Shown piece after piece: positions 51,982 to 62,028 of a stretch of DNA of 64,000 nucleotides (position 1 is its first letter; every line of letters starts with the position of its first letter). This stretch comes from CAWCUK01 sp963798775. GTDB lineage: Bacteria; Bacteroidota; Ignavibacteria; Ignavibacteriales; Ignavibacteriaceae. The stretch lies in assembly GCA_963798775.1 (NCBI GenBank), contig CAWCUK010000001.1, positions 1,364,001-1,428,000 on the forward strand, given 5' to 3'. Under the pieces are notes generated by a model. The model was given only the letters and a program-made list of their open reading frames with translations, had not been told where the DNA came from and searched no databases. Made by a program: the position numbers and the translations under genes.

Positions 51982-54834
51982 TTATTTCATTAAAATCATT
52001 TTTTTAGTCAATGAAAAATTATCCGCGGTTATTTTATAAAAATATATTCCCGATGCAAGCCGGCTCCCGTTAAAATTTACTTCATATTTTCCGGCGTTTT
52101 CAAACTCATTTTTTATTGTTGAAATTTCGTTTCCTAAAACATCAAATATTTTTAAGGTTACATAACTGTTATGGGGAATTGTATAATTTATTACAGTATT
52201 AGGATTAAACGGATTCGGATAATTTTGTGAAACAGAAAATGATAAAGGATCCCCCGCGTGATTTTCTTCAACGTCAGAAACAATTCCTCCGTATTTAATT
52301 CTGGCAGTTTCAATTGCGGTTTTCAATTCATCTTTATTTAAAGCCGCGGCCACGGCAAAAGCTACATCTATTGAATAATCAACCGGAATAGTATATGGGC
52401 CGGAAGAAGTTACATTTGAAATGTCGCCCGCGCCCGCTTTTGGTTTACCTATTCCGCCGGAAAGAGCTTGCCATTTATCGGCGGCACTGAATCCGTCTGA
52501 ATCAAAAATTGAAAAACCGCCGTCGCCGCCGGTATTTAAAATTGCCCAAAAACCATATTTATCCGAAGACAATAAAGCTATACCGATATAAGTATCGGGC
52601 GCTCCGCCTTCATGATAAACATAACCGAAATTACCGGAAGAATCATAAGCTGTTATATCATCAAGACCGCTTGCCTCAATCATATCCCAGTCAAAGAATA
52701 GTCCGGAATATAAATTATTAATTTCTACACCCGAATTATTGGTTATATGATATTTTAAAATAATATAATTATCATCATCAACATTTGAAAAAGAATAAGA
52801 GTGAAGATTTACTGTAACTCCTATTTTAGTTATTCCGGCATTGTCATCATTAAAAGCAGCGGTCCCTTCTTGATCTGCGATTACACCGGGGATTTTTAAG
52901 GTAAAAGGCTGTGTAACTTTAAAATCTTTATCTTGTGCATCTACATTACGAGCTGCATCCGAAATTTTACTCGGCGATGTCCCAACCATAAACGCTCCTT
53001 CAAAAAGAAGATTTGGTCCGTCTAAAAAATGAAAACCATTTCCCTGCAGATTGTTCGGGTAATCGTTAAACCCTAAATTTCCTTTACTGGTTAATGTTAA
53101 TAATATTTTATTTGTAGATTGATCCGCATAGGTTTGATTTCCGGTTGTGCTTATCCATTGAAAATCATTATAAGTTCCATCATTGTAATTTATACTGAAA
53201 CTAAGTTTAACATTTTCAGGTAAACGACTTCCCAATTTAAAACTAAACTTATTTGAAGTGTTGTCGAATGAGTCTAATGTAGCGACAGCGCCGGCATTAT
53301 AGTATGAATTTACAACAGTAGCGTAACTTGTTTTACTTTCCAATGATATATTAAGATTGTTTGTTGCGCCAAGATAATTTCTGAATTTTGCTTGCACGGT
53401 TATAGTTTCTCCAGATTGTAAAATCCCGTCACCGTTTCCGCCCGGCGCGGCATCCGAAAAAACTACATCTATTGCGCGCACTGAAATTGAATTTGTGTTA
53501 GATAATGCTTTATACGCGTTTATTCTTCCCCGGCCCATTTGTTTTTCGTAATCCGGATTTTTTGAATCAATATCATCGCAGTTTACTCTGATTTGCTCAC
53601 CTACTTGCAACGGTGTATAAGAAGGAAAATGCGAAGTAACCAAAGCGGCTAATCCGGCTGTTAAAGGAGAAGCCATTGATGTGCCGCTTAAATAATAATA
53701 AGTATCGTTTTTCCAAGTTGAATAAATATTACTTCCCGGTGCGGCAACATCTACAAATTCACCATAATTTGAAAAATAAGATTTTATATCGGTTTCATCC
53801 GTGGAAGCAACAGCTAAAACTCCTCTATAACCCGCGGGATAAAAAGAATCATTTGAATTATCATTTCCGGCAGCGGATACTACCAAAACTCCTTTTGAAA
53901 CCGCGTAATCTATAACTTCCTGACCGAGTGAAGAATAACCGTCCCCTCCCCAGCTGCAATTTATCACTTTTGCGCCGTTATCAATAGCATAAACAATCCC
54001 TTCATAACCATAAACTATGTAAGGAGAACCGGTTTGAGAATCACGATAATTATCCACAGTAACTTTAACGGGCATAAGTTTAGTTTTATATCCGATTGAA
54101 GCTACACCAATTCCGTTATTTGTAGAAGCGGAAGCAATTCCGGCAACATGCGTTCCATGGTCAGGGCGGTCTTCGGTGGGATTATTGTCAGGAGTTCCAT
54201 TTAGTCCACCGAAATCCCAGCCTCTAATATCATCCACATATCCGTTTTGATCATCATCTATTCCGTTACCCGGAATTTCTTTTTTATTTGCCCAAATATT
54301 TGCGGCTAAATCAGGATGATCCCAATCAATGCCGGTATCAACTATCCCGATAACAATTGAAGAATCGCCCTTAGATAAATCCCAAGCGGAAGTAGCATCA
54401 ATTTTTACAAGGCTATACTGATTACTTAGCGAAGGATCATTTGGAGTAAAAGTGGTATTATAAATAAACTTCGGCTCTGCCCATTCAACCTCATCGGAAT
54501 TTTTTATTTTTTTTACAATTTCATACGGATCAATATTATTCTCATATTTAATTACAATAATTCGGCTTAAACTATTAGCGGTTGTTCTTAAATCTTTAAA
54601 AATATGTTTTGATGAAGTTATGTTTATGCCTTCCAATTTTTGGATGATCGCTTCCGGCAGTTTTACGGCTTTGTTTGATTGAGAAACAGGAGAATGCTTC
54701 AGTTTAACCACAACAGTATTTGCCAAATAAGTAGTTTTTCCTTTAGTAAGTATTTGGTTTGTACCGCCGCTGCTAAAACCATATATAAGAACCGGAATAA
54801 CCATAAGTATGATATGATAAAAAACCTTTTTCAT
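51982..54834 (-). CDS. T9SS-exported subtilisin-like serine protease (S8)
   Basis: About 950 residues from the ATG at 54834, chosen over the TTG at 54852 because GGAAGG is placed for it and the signal peptide begins there. Order: signal peptide, propeptide-like region (about 35-120), and S8 domain (about 140-450) with the catalytic triad. The triad is D166 in IVDTGIDWDHP, H226 in DHGTHVAGI and S384 in LSGTSMASP; the oxyanion asparagine is N322 in SAAGNDN. Ig-like beta modules and a long secreted region follow. The T9SS sorting tail is NYPNPFNPNTVINYTIP, LGNEISTI, ASGIYFYKI and KKMILMK. An extracellular protease. Confidence 0.9.
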   Translation of the reverse strand: MKKVFYHIILMVIPVLIYGFSSGGTNQILTKGKTTYLANTVVVKLKHSPVSQSNKAVKLPEAIIQKLEGINITSSKHIFKDLRTTANSLSRIIVIKYENNIDPYEIVKKIKNSDEVEWAEPKFIYNTTFTPNDPSLSNQYSLVKIDATSAWDLSKGDSSIVIGIVDTGIDWDHPDLAANIWANKKEIPGNGIDDDQNGYVDDIRGWDFGGLNGTPDNNPTEDRPDHGTHVAGIASASTNNGIGVASIGYKTKLMPVKVTVDNYRDSQTGSPYIVYGYEGIVYAIDNGAKVINCSWGGDGYSSLGQEVIDYAVSKGVLVVSAAGNDNSNDSFYPAGYRGVLAVASTDETDIKSYFSNYGEFVDVAAPGSNIYSTWKNDTYYYLSGTSMASPLTAGLAALVTSHFPSYTPLQVGEQIRVNCDDIDSKNPDYEKQMGRGRINAYKALSNTNSISVRAIDVVFSDAAPGGNGDGILQSGETITVQAKFRNYLGATNNLNISLESKTSYATVVNSYYNAGAVATLDSFDNTSNKFSFKLGSRLPENVKLSFSINYNDGTYNDFQWISTTGNQTYADQSTNKILLTLTSKGNLGFNDYPNNLQGNGFHFLDGPNLLFEGAFMVGTSPSKISDAARNVDAQDKDFKVTQPFTLKIPGVIADQEGTAAFNDDNAGITKIGVTVNLHSYSFSNVDDDNYIILKYHITNNSGVEINNLYSGLFFDWDMIEASGLDDITAYDSSGNFGYVYHEGGAPDTYIGIALLSSDKYGFWAILNTGGDGGFSIFDSDGFSAADKWQALSGGIGKPKAGAGDISNVTSSGPYTIPVDYSIDVAFAVAAALNKDELKTAIETARIKYGGIVSDVEENHAGDPLSFSVSQNYPNPFNPNTVINYTIPHNSYVTLKIFDVLGNEISTIKNEFENAGKYEVNFNGSRLASGIYFYKITADNFSLTKKMILMK

Positions 54835-55000
54835 TAGAATTACCTTCCTCAAAATTCAAATTCAATTGGTCAATATTGGCAAATCCCAAAATAATTACAA
54901 TATAAAAAACATTTTATATGGTTTCTTCTTATGTAAAATGATTGTTGTATCACCAGAATTTATGAGTGGTTTTATTTAGTTATAATGTATCGGTTAAAAT

Positions 55001-55048
55001 AAAAAAAGCCTGCTCAGAAGGATTTTTTTCCTTTAGAACAGACTTTTA
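55001..55048 (-). terminator. Intrinsic terminator after the DUF4440 gene
   Basis: Arms 55029-55046 and 55005-55022 form a long stem around AAAAAA. Two plus-strand C-A mismatches become G-U pairs on the minus strand, and the T-tract (55001-55007) follows on the minus strand only. It ends the 55075-55614 gene. Confidence 0.8.
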
Positions 55049-55074
55049 TTATTGAGAGAGAAATTATTTGAATT

Positions 55075-55614
55075 TTACTGTTTATTCATTTTATCTTTAT
55101 CCATTCCCATATCATTGTCTTTGTCCATCATTTTCCATGGGTTCATATTTGTATTCCACATATCGGCTTTTATTTTCCATGAACCGTCGGATTGTTTTTC
55201 GTAAACAGTTAAATATTTTCCTTCATCATCCATATCATTCATGCTTCCGTCTTCCTTTTTGTTCTGCACTGACATCTTGTAAGTTCCGATATCAAAAACA
55301 TATTTATCATCACCAAAAACTTCTTTTGAAGTAAGATTAAATGAATTTATTTTGCTTGGTTCCATATTGTTATCGGCGCTCCTCATCGCCTCTTTACCTT
55401 TTATCATAGGCGCGTAACTCGGTAAAGAAATCGCGTCATCGGCATAAAAGGAGAGCATTTTTTCTTCATCGTTATTTACCATGGCTTTTGAAAATTCATC
55501 ATTCCACTGCTGAATTTTATTTTTCATATCAGACATATTGTCCTGGGCAAATATATTTCCCGATGCAACAGATATTAGCATTATTAAGAGCAACTTTACA
55601 GACAAGGATTTCAT
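55075..55614 (-). CDS. Secreted DUF4440/NTF2-like protein
   Basis: A 179-residue protein with signal peptide (KLLLIMLISVASGNIFAQ). The SnoaL/NTF2-like core is IQQWNDEFSKAMVNNDEEKMLSFYADDAISLPSYAPMIKGKEAM (start and end given), with the C-terminal strand VYEKQSDGSWKIKADMWNTN. The tail is rich in Met, Asp, Lys and Asn (MDKDNDMGMDKDKMNK). DUF4440 proteins bind small ligands; no catalytic assignment is possible. Confidence 0.8.
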   Translation of the reverse strand: MKSLSVKLLLIMLISVASGNIFAQDNMSDMKNKIQQWNDEFSKAMVNNDEEKMLSFYADDAISLPSYAPMIKGKEAMRSADNNMEPSKINSFNLTSKEVFGDDKYVFDIGTYKMSVQNKKEDGSMNDMDDEGKYLTVYEKQSDGSWKIKADMWNTNMNPWKMMDKDNDMGMDKDKMNKQ

Positions 55615-55913
55615 AGAACCTCCTAATGATTAGTGATAAATATATTTATTAACTAACGGAACCTGTAATGTTATTTTTTAATCGGGATTAGAATTATTTC
55701 TGAAAAGATTGTTCTTGAAATTATGTAAACCTCTTACACAATACAGCTTTTAGGAATGTCTACTTACTAAAATACTTGTTATATATTGATAATCAATATC
55801 TATTTTTTGGGGACTAATTTAATCACAATTTAACATTAAAAATATTGAATGATTATTTTGGTTGACGTACTTTGTTATCATCTTTACGAAAAAAAGAATA
55901 AGGCAGATTAACA
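55615..55913. other. Intergenic region, 299 bp
   Basis: AT-rich with no coding character. It holds the divergent control regions of the DUF4440 gene and mgsA; TTGATAATCAATAT-type short palindromes near 55786-55800 could be regulatory but are too short to call. Confidence 0.4.
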
Positions 55914-56387
55914 ATGACAAAAACAGAAATATTAATGAACAAAAAGAAAAATATAGCTTTAATAGCACATGATAACCGAAAGACAGATTTATTAAATTGG
56001 GCAAAATTTAATAAGTCCATTTTAGCCGAACATAAATTATACGGCACCGGAACCACAGGAAGTATTATCGCGACAGAATTAAATCTTCCCGTACAAAGAT
56101 TTAAAAGCGGGCCTTTGGGAGGCGACCAGCAAGTTGGCGCAAAAATAGCAGAAGGTGAAATTGATTTTTTAATTTTCTTTTGGGATCCGCTTGAACCTCT
56201 TCCGCATGATCCTGACATTAAAGCTCTTTTAAGAATCGCGGTGGTTTATAATATTCCCGTAGCTTGTAATAAAGCGTCGGCAGATTATTTAATATCGTCG
56301 TCGTTAATGTCAAAGGAATATAAAAGAGAATTGATAGACTATCAGGAAAGAATTGTAAAGGTGGAAAAGGGAAACGTAATAGTTTAA
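55914..56387 (+). CDS. mgsA: Methylglyoxal synthase (MgsA)
   Basis: Converts dihydroxyacetone phosphate to methylglyoxal, a phosphate-starvation overflow of glycolysis. In 157 residues: IALIAHDNRKTDLLNWAKF, the phosphate loop TGTTGSII, SGPLGGDQQVGAKIAEGEID with the catalytic aspartate in GGDQQ, and WDPLEPLPHDPDIKALLR with the second aspartate. The ATG at 55914 gives an extension of about 8 residues; KKKNIALIAHD (ATG 55935) is an alternative start. It ends overlapping the convergent DUF1624 gene stop. Confidence 0.92.
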   Translation: MTKTEILMNKKKNIALIAHDNRKTDLLNWAKFNKSILAEHKLYGTGTTGSIIATELNLPVQRFKSGPLGGDQQVGAKIAEGEIDFLIFFWDPLEPLPHDPDIKALLRIAVVYNIPVACNKASADYLISSSLMSKEYKRELIDYQERIVKVEKGNVIV

Positions 56388-57514
56388 AGGATAAAAAATA
56401 ATATAAGAATTATTGCTACAACGCCGGCAGTAAGTTTTTTTGCTGCCGGTTTATTTTTTACTTTAAAATCGTTCCAATATCTTGCGGCTATTATCATTAA
56501 AAATATTAATAAAATTGTTATAGAAATAGCTTCTAAAGCATCTAAACTTTTTCCCGCCAAACTTTCAAAACTATTACCGCCCCAAAAATATCGATAGATA
56601 ATTTGAAGATGAAGCCAATAAACAAGTAATGATTCTTTTCCTACTAAGGTTATATATTTACTTTTGCTTTTTTCCCAATCGGAATAAAACCAGCAGAGAG
56701 ATAGAAGAATACCGGTTAAGCCTAATCTTTCAATAAAAAAGAAGGGATTTGGATTTATGAGATTTATCGATCCGTGGAAAATATCCGACTGAAAAAATAT
56801 TGCTAAAAAAGTTAAAATAATTCCGAAGAAAAAAAACAAAATGATGAACTTCTTTTCCGAATTATTTTTATAGGCATTAAGAAAATAATAAGACGTGACG
56901 GCGCCGGCTAATAAAAATCCCAGCCAAGGAAATAACGGAAAGAAAGAACCATGCATAGGATTAAGATAATTTGCAAGAGGTAAAATTAAAAATTCTGAAA
57001 AATCAATTTTCCAAATAAAAGGGGAAGCAGCGGCCACAGCAGCGGTCAATCCTGTAAGAAACCAAATAAATAGTTTATTATTCTTAAATAGAATCCTTAA
57101 TAAAAGGATTATAAATAATCCGGCGGCAATACATTGTAGAATATCAACGTTATAAAAGCTTAAAAGTACCTCCTTTGAACTCCATGTAAATGTTTTATGA
57201 AAAGATAAATAAGGCAGATGGAGAGAATAGCCAACGAGCAGAACTAAAACAACACGTGATAATTTCTTCCAAAAATAACTTTTAAATTTTCGCAGTTCTT
57301 CAACTTTATTTTGAGTAGAAAGAACAAAAGCAAAACCGGAAACAAAAAGAAAAGCCGGCGCCACTAGTCCATTAATAAAATTTAATAAATGAAACCAAGA
57401 AGTTTTTTGAAGTGAAGGCAGAAGAAAAGCATTAAAAACATGCACTTCTATCATTACCAGGAGTGCCAATCCTCTTAAAATATCTATAAAGAGAAATCTT
57501 TGTTTTTCTTTCAA
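56384..57514 (-). CDS. DUF1624/heparan-glucosaminide acetyltransferase-like membrane protein
   Basis: A 376-residue membrane protein with about 10 hydrophobic helices. FLFIDILRGLALLVMIEVHVFNAF at the N-terminus (split after LLVM) carries the DxxRG and histidine positions typical of DUF1624/HGSNAT-related acyltransferases. GLVAPAFLFVSGFAFVLS follows. The likely reaction is acetyl transfer to a sugar on the extracytoplasmic side; the substrate is unknown. Its stop overlaps that of mgsA. Confidence 0.75.
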   Translation of the reverse strand: MKEKQRFLFIDILRGLALLVMIEVHVFNAFLLPSLQKTSWFHLLNFINGLVAPAFLFVSGFAFVLSTQNKVEELRKFKSYFWKKLSRVVLVLLVGYSLHLPYLSFHKTFTWSSKEVLLSFYNVDILQCIAAGLFIILLLRILFKNNKLFIWFLTGLTAAVAAASPFIWKIDFSEFLILPLANYLNPMHGSFFPLFPWLGFLLAGAVTSYYFLNAYKNNSEKKFIILFFFFGIILTFLAIFFQSDIFHGSINLINPNPFFFIERLGLTGILLSLCWFYSDWEKSKSKYITLVGKESLLVYWLHLQIIYRYFWGGNSFESLAGKSLDALEAISITILLIFLMIIAARYWNDFKVKNKPAAKKLTAGVVAIILILFFIL

Positions 57515-57631
57515 TGCTTCTTTTAAAATTAATGAACGCTACAAATTTAGCTGTAAAAAATAAATCTTCGTAAGAAATAAAAATATTAAATTCTAATTTA
57601 GTTGAAGATAAAAGAAAAGCAGAATAAGATA

Positions 57632-59071
57632 TTATTTATGATCAAAATTTATCAATGTTTTTCTGGAAAGATCCGCGACAGCTAGTTTATAATCTATTAG
57701 AGCGCTAAGGCTGTTTGTTTTTGCGTCTGTTAATCTTAGCTGCATTTGTGAAAGGTCAAAGCTTGTTATTGTGCCGGATTCAAATCTGGAAAGACTTATA
57801 TCATAACTTTTTTGTGCCAGCTCTACACTTTTACTTAAAACTTCTACTCTGGCTTTAGCGGAGATAATTTTATTAACGACGGCAGATATTTCTTTTACTA
57901 TTTCCTGCTTTTGATTAGTAAAGGATAATCGGGATAAATTTAAATCAGCTTTTGCAGCCTCTACTTCACGAGTATTTTTCCCCCAGTCAATAATTGGAAC
58001 TGAGAGAGTAAATATTAAACTTCTATCTTCCGCAAACGCGTGAAAAATATCCCGAAGCTGATTATCATTTTTATTTATACCATAATTTGCGGTAATAAGC
58101 GCGCTAATATTTCCTTGTGAATCGATTTCATCCATATTTAAATTCCTAAGTTCAATATCAGTTTCGGCGTTTTTCAATTCGGTTCTGTTTTTTAACGCCG
58201 CCGCAATCGCTTCATCTTGATTGACTATTATCGGCCTGTATTCAAGCTCTGCAATAACATCAATATTTTCCGATTGATCTAACCCTATTAATAATTTAAA
58301 ATTATCTTTTGATTCTTCATAAGTTCTTTCCGCATTTAATAAATCATTTTTACTTGAAGCCAAATCCAACTCAAGCTGAAGAGCTTCAACTTCCGCAACT
58401 AATCCGGCCTTAAATTTATTCATCGCGGTATTGTATGAATTTTCAGTCTGTTTTACTTTTTCGGTAGTAATTTCAACATTCTTTTTTGCCTGAAACAATT
58501 GATAAAATCCGGCGGTAACTTGATATTTTATTTCGTTTTCGGCTCTTGTATAATTCCTTTGAGATTTTTGAAGATTTAGTTCGGCACGTGTTAAATTTGC
58601 CTTTTGAGAATTAAAACTAAACAGCGGCTGGCGCAGGCGAAAACTTACGTTTGTGTAATAATCAATCGGAATATCATTTAACGCGCTGAATTGATCTCTT
58701 CTCCATAAAGATCCGACTAAAGAAAAAGTTCCGTTGGTAAAAATAATCGGCTGAGTAAAATACAGCCTGCTTTCAAAGGTTGTATAACCAACTTCAAAAA
58801 ATTGCTCGCTTCCGGTAGAAGGATTAAATTGACTGGAAAGAGTTCTGGAATATCGCGGGAGATCAAATTCTAAATTTACCGAAGTACGCAAACCAAGTTT
58901 TATTGCTTCTAAGTTTTTCTGCGAACTTTCCAAAGAATATTCCGCTGATTTAACCCCAAAACTTTTTTGCGCGGCAATAGATAAAGCTTCGTCAAGAGTT
59001 AAAACTTTTTGTGCAAGTCCTAAACCATTTAATAAAATTACAATTAAAACGAAGTACTTTATTAATTTCAT
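57632..59071 (-). CDS. TolC-family outer-membrane efflux protein
   Basis: A 479-residue protein with signal peptide (YFVLIVILLNGLGLAQ) and two OEP repeats. Repeat boundaries appear at LTLDEALSIAAQKSFGVKSAEYSLES and again near NQDEAIAAALKNRTELKNAE. Conserved long coiled-coil helices fill the rest (KAKQNVE-like KKNVEITTEKVKQTENSYNTAMNKF, split at KQTEN). Forms the trimeric outer-membrane channel of the adjacent efflux operon. It starts 22 bases after the permease gene and is the last gene of that operon. Confidence 0.9.
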   Translation of the reverse strand: MKLIKYFVLIVILLNGLGLAQKVLTLDEALSIAAQKSFGVKSAEYSLESSQKNLEAIKLGLRTSVNLEFDLPRYSRTLSSQFNPSTGSEQFFEVGYTTFESRLYFTQPIIFTNGTFSLVGSLWRRDQFSALNDIPIDYYTNVSFRLRQPLFSFNSQKANLTRAELNLQKSQRNYTRAENEIKYQVTAGFYQLFQAKKNVEITTEKVKQTENSYNTAMNKFKAGLVAEVEALQLELDLASSKNDLLNAERTYEESKDNFKLLIGLDQSENIDVIAELEYRPIIVNQDEAIAAALKNRTELKNAETDIELRNLNMDEIDSQGNISALITANYGINKNDNQLRDIFHAFAEDRSLIFTLSVPIIDWGKNTREVEAAKADLNLSRLSFTNQKQEIVKEISAVVNKIISAKARVEVLSKSVELAQKSYDISLSRFESGTITSFDLSQMQLRLTDAKTNSLSALIDYKLAVADLSRKTLINFDHK

Positions 59072-59093
59072 GAGAAAAACCTATTTCGAAATT

Positions 59094-60386
59094 TTATTCA
59101 TATCTTAGTGATTCAATTGGATTTTTATCGGCTGCTTTTTTTGCGGGATAAATACCGAAAACCAAACCGGTTGCAACGGAAACAACAAAAGCCAGTACAA
59201 CAGAAAAAGGAGAAATTATCGTTTTCCATTCCGCATAAGTAGAAATTAAGGAAGTTAGAATAAATCCGAGAATAATTCCGAAAACTCCCCCGAGAATGCT
59301 GATGGTAACTGCTTCAAAAATAAATTGGCTTAAAACATCCAATTTAGTTGCGCCCACAGCTCTTCTAACGCCTATTTCGCGAGTTCTTTCCATAATATTT
59401 GCTAGCATAATATTCATAATACCAATACCGCCCACAAGTAAAGATATTCCGGCAATCGCTCCCATAACTATATTAAATATTCTTTGTGTTTTTTGTTTCT
59501 GCTGAAGAAGCTGCTCGGGCAAAACAATATTATAATCTTTTATTCCGAAATGTCTTCGATCTAAAATTTTTGAAGTAAGATACCCGGCTTCCCTTAAATA
59601 GTCGGAATTTTTTACTTTAACTGTTAATTGATCAATAGCTCTTCTATCAACAATAACATCTGATTGGCCTATTTGAACACCATTTATAATTGTTCTGCCG
59701 GTAGGATTTTTCTTTTCCCCGATTTTATTAATCATTGTTGAAAGCGGAATGTAAATATCTTCATTAAAATCCCTTAACCCGAAACCCTGAATTCCGACAG
59801 CCGAAACATTTTTAGGCGCGGCAACACCAATTATATCAAACCAAAGATCACCTATTTTAATTTTTTTAGATAAGGGATCTTCAAATTTAAAGAGCTTTTC
59901 TTTAATCCCGTAGCCTATTACACAAACATTTGAATAAGCGCTTGAGTGAAAATTTTTGAAAAAAGAACCGTTTATAATTTTAGTGTTAAATGTTTCCGGA
60001 TACTCCGCGCTGGTGCCTATAACAGTAGTTTCCAGCGTATTTGTTTTATAAAGAACATTTAACTTTTTTTCTTTTTGCGGAGTGATATATTGAACGAGCG
60101 GATTAAGTTCTTTTATTGATTTTGCGTCGTCTAAATTTAATCCCGGAGAAAATGAGGTTTTACTGCCTTTTGTTTTGGTTGAATTCTCTAGCTTCTGAAT
60201 AATGATGTTGTTCGTCCCCATTAACTCTATCTGCTGCAATGTTTCTTGTTTTGCTCCTTCTCCGATGGACATCATTGCGATTACTGCCGCCACTCCAAAA
60301 ACTATTCCGAGCATTGTTAACGCTGAACGCAGTTTGTTAGAACGAAGCCCTATTAAACCTATCTTAAAAGATTCCATTTTTCTCAT
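59094..60386 (-). CDS. ABC transporter permease, MacB-like
   Basis: A 430-residue permease. TM1 lies within LRSALTMLGIVFGVAAVIAMMSIGEGA, followed by a large periplasmic MacB_PCD domain (about 45-270). The FtsX-type three-helix C-terminal part has GAIAGISLLVGGIGIMNIMLA and the coupling segment MERTREIGVRRAVGATKLDVL. It lacks an ATPase domain, unlike full-length MacB, and no ATPase gene is found nearby. Its start shares bases with the adaptor stop (TAATG). Confidence 0.92.
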   Translation of the reverse strand: MRKMESFKIGLIGLRSNKLRSALTMLGIVFGVAAVIAMMSIGEGAKQETLQQIELMGTNNIIIQKLENSTKTKGSKTSFSPGLNLDDAKSIKELNPLVQYITPQKEKKLNVLYKTNTLETTVIGTSAEYPETFNTKIINGSFFKNFHSSAYSNVCVIGYGIKEKLFKFEDPLSKKIKIGDLWFDIIGVAAPKNVSAVGIQGFGLRDFNEDIYIPLSTMINKIGEKKNPTGRTIINGVQIGQSDVIVDRRAIDQLTVKVKNSDYLREAGYLTSKILDRRHFGIKDYNIVLPEQLLQQKQKTQRIFNIVMGAIAGISLLVGGIGIMNIMLANIMERTREIGVRRAVGATKLDVLSQFIFEAVTISILGGVFGIILGFILTSLISTYAEWKTIISPFSVVLAFVVSVATGLVFGIYPAKKAADKNPIESLRYE

Positions 60387-61768
60387 TACTGTACCGAGGC
60401 AGGTGTACTTGCTGAATTTCCTTTATTTTCCGGTGTTTGCAGTTCATCAAGTTTTATATTCGGATCTCTTAAAGCAACTTCATCACCCGAATTTAAACCT
60501 TTTGTAACAACAATATAATTCTCGCTTTTTTCGCCAACATCAATTACCTGCTCATCGAAACCTGAGCCATTTTTTAAATAAACTATTTTCTGCCCTTCTT
60601 TTTCAAACACGGATTCCTGCGGTATGAACATAACGTTTGTAATTTCGTTAATTATCATTTTATTGCTGGTCGTCATTCCCGGTTTTAGTATCGCCGATTG
60701 AGATTTTATATCAACACCGATTTCAAAAACTTTTATATTGGAATTATAATCTTTTATTTTACCTAATGATGCTACCGAAGAAATTTCTCCCGTAAAAGAA
60801 CTATCCTGAAAAGCATCCAGTTTTATAACAACTTTTTGTCCTTTTTTAACCCGGCTTACATCTACCTCGTTAACATTAGTAAGACTCTCCATAGAAGATA
60901 AATCGGGTAAACTTATAATAGTCATTCCCGGCCAGGGAGTATCGCCAATCGCCATTTTTCTTCCGGTGCTCCAGTTATTTTCATATACAACCAATCCTTC
61001 GGTGGGAGCCGTTAGAGTAAGCATTGAGAGATCTCGTTTTGATTTTTCCAAATCTGATTTACGCTGCTGTACTTCAATCTCTGTTTTGTTTAATTCACTT
61101 TGCTGAATAATTTTTTGCGATTCTAGGGCTTGCTTGGCTTTTGCGTAAGCTAATTGATTTTGCTGGTGTTTTAACTTTGCTTCCTGCTGTTTAATTTCGG
61201 CTTCAAATTTCATCTGTTCCAAATTTAACTTTGAAAGCTCAAAACTTAATTCCGCGCTCTTTAAATCTGATTCCATTCTTGTTTTATCAGATTTTTGATT
61301 TGCGAGAAGTTTATCTTTTTCAGATTGAGCAATCTCTAATTTAGATTCAGCATCTTTTAAATTTGTTAACGCTTCTGTCGGATCGAATTTAACAACTGTA
61401 TCGCCGGCGTTTACGTATGTTCCTTCCGGAACCAGAAAAACAATTTTAAGATTTCCTCTTATCCGCGGGGACGTTATTGAAATAGAATTTTTTGCTCTTA
61501 TTTCCCCGCTTTCAGTTATGGAAACTAAAAATTTGTCTTTTTTTACTTTATAAGTTGGTATGCTTGAGGCAGAAGCGGAAAATGAATTATATAAAAATAT
61601 TAATATTATTATTGCAACAACAGGTATTGCTAATATTATTTTCGGCTTTTTGAATGATGAGGGAAGTTTTAATTTATCTATAATTTCAACGAATTTTTGA
61701 TTCGTCTTTTTTATCCCGTCAACAAACGAATTCCGTTCCAGAACAGTTGAATTCGATTCTTCTTTCAT
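60386..61768 (-). CDS. Efflux periplasmic adaptor (HlyD/MacA type)
   Basis: A 460-residue adaptor. One N-terminal membrane helix (about 44-64), then lipoyl half-motifs (GNLKIVFLVPEGTYVNAGDTV) and a long coiled-coil hairpin of about 120 residues (KDAESKLEIAQSEKDKLL ... QQRKSDLEKSKRDLSML). The second half-motif is LTAPTEGLVVYENNW, then a beta-barrel domain and a membrane-proximal domain end in TPENKGNSASTPASVQ. It links the MacB-like permease to TolC. First gene of the operon. Confidence 0.9.
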   Translation of the reverse strand: MKEESNSTVLERNSFVDGIKKTNQKFVEIIDKLKLPSSFKKPKIILAIPVVAIIILIFLYNSFSASASSIPTYKVKKDKFLVSITESGEIRAKNSISITSPRIRGNLKIVFLVPEGTYVNAGDTVVKFDPTEALTNLKDAESKLEIAQSEKDKLLANQKSDKTRMESDLKSAELSFELSKLNLEQMKFEAEIKQQEAKLKHQQNQLAYAKAKQALESQKIIQQSELNKTEIEVQQRKSDLEKSKRDLSMLTLTAPTEGLVVYENNWSTGRKMAIGDTPWPGMTIISLPDLSSMESLTNVNEVDVSRVKKGQKVVIKLDAFQDSSFTGEISSVASLGKIKDYNSNIKVFEIGVDIKSQSAILKPGMTTSNKMIINEITNVMFIPQESVFEKEGQKIVYLKNGSGFDEQVIDVGEKSENYIVVTKGLNSGDEVALRDPNIKLDELQTPENKGNSASTPASVQ

Positions 61769-62028
61769 CTCTTAGTCTTCCCCCTAAGAATTTAAATGGA
61801 AATAGTTATTTAATGATAAGAACGTCCATAATATTATGAATATTACATTTAAAAAGAAATTCAAATTGATTTTTAATTGGATAAGCGGTTATTAAAAATG
61901 TTAAATGGCAGAGTTATTATCATCGTATTTTGTTTTAAATAATAATACTCCTGTTTGAAGATCATCTTTTCCTTGTTTATCTTTTATTTTAATTCTTACA
62001 AAGTTGCCAAAATATCTTTTAATATTAA

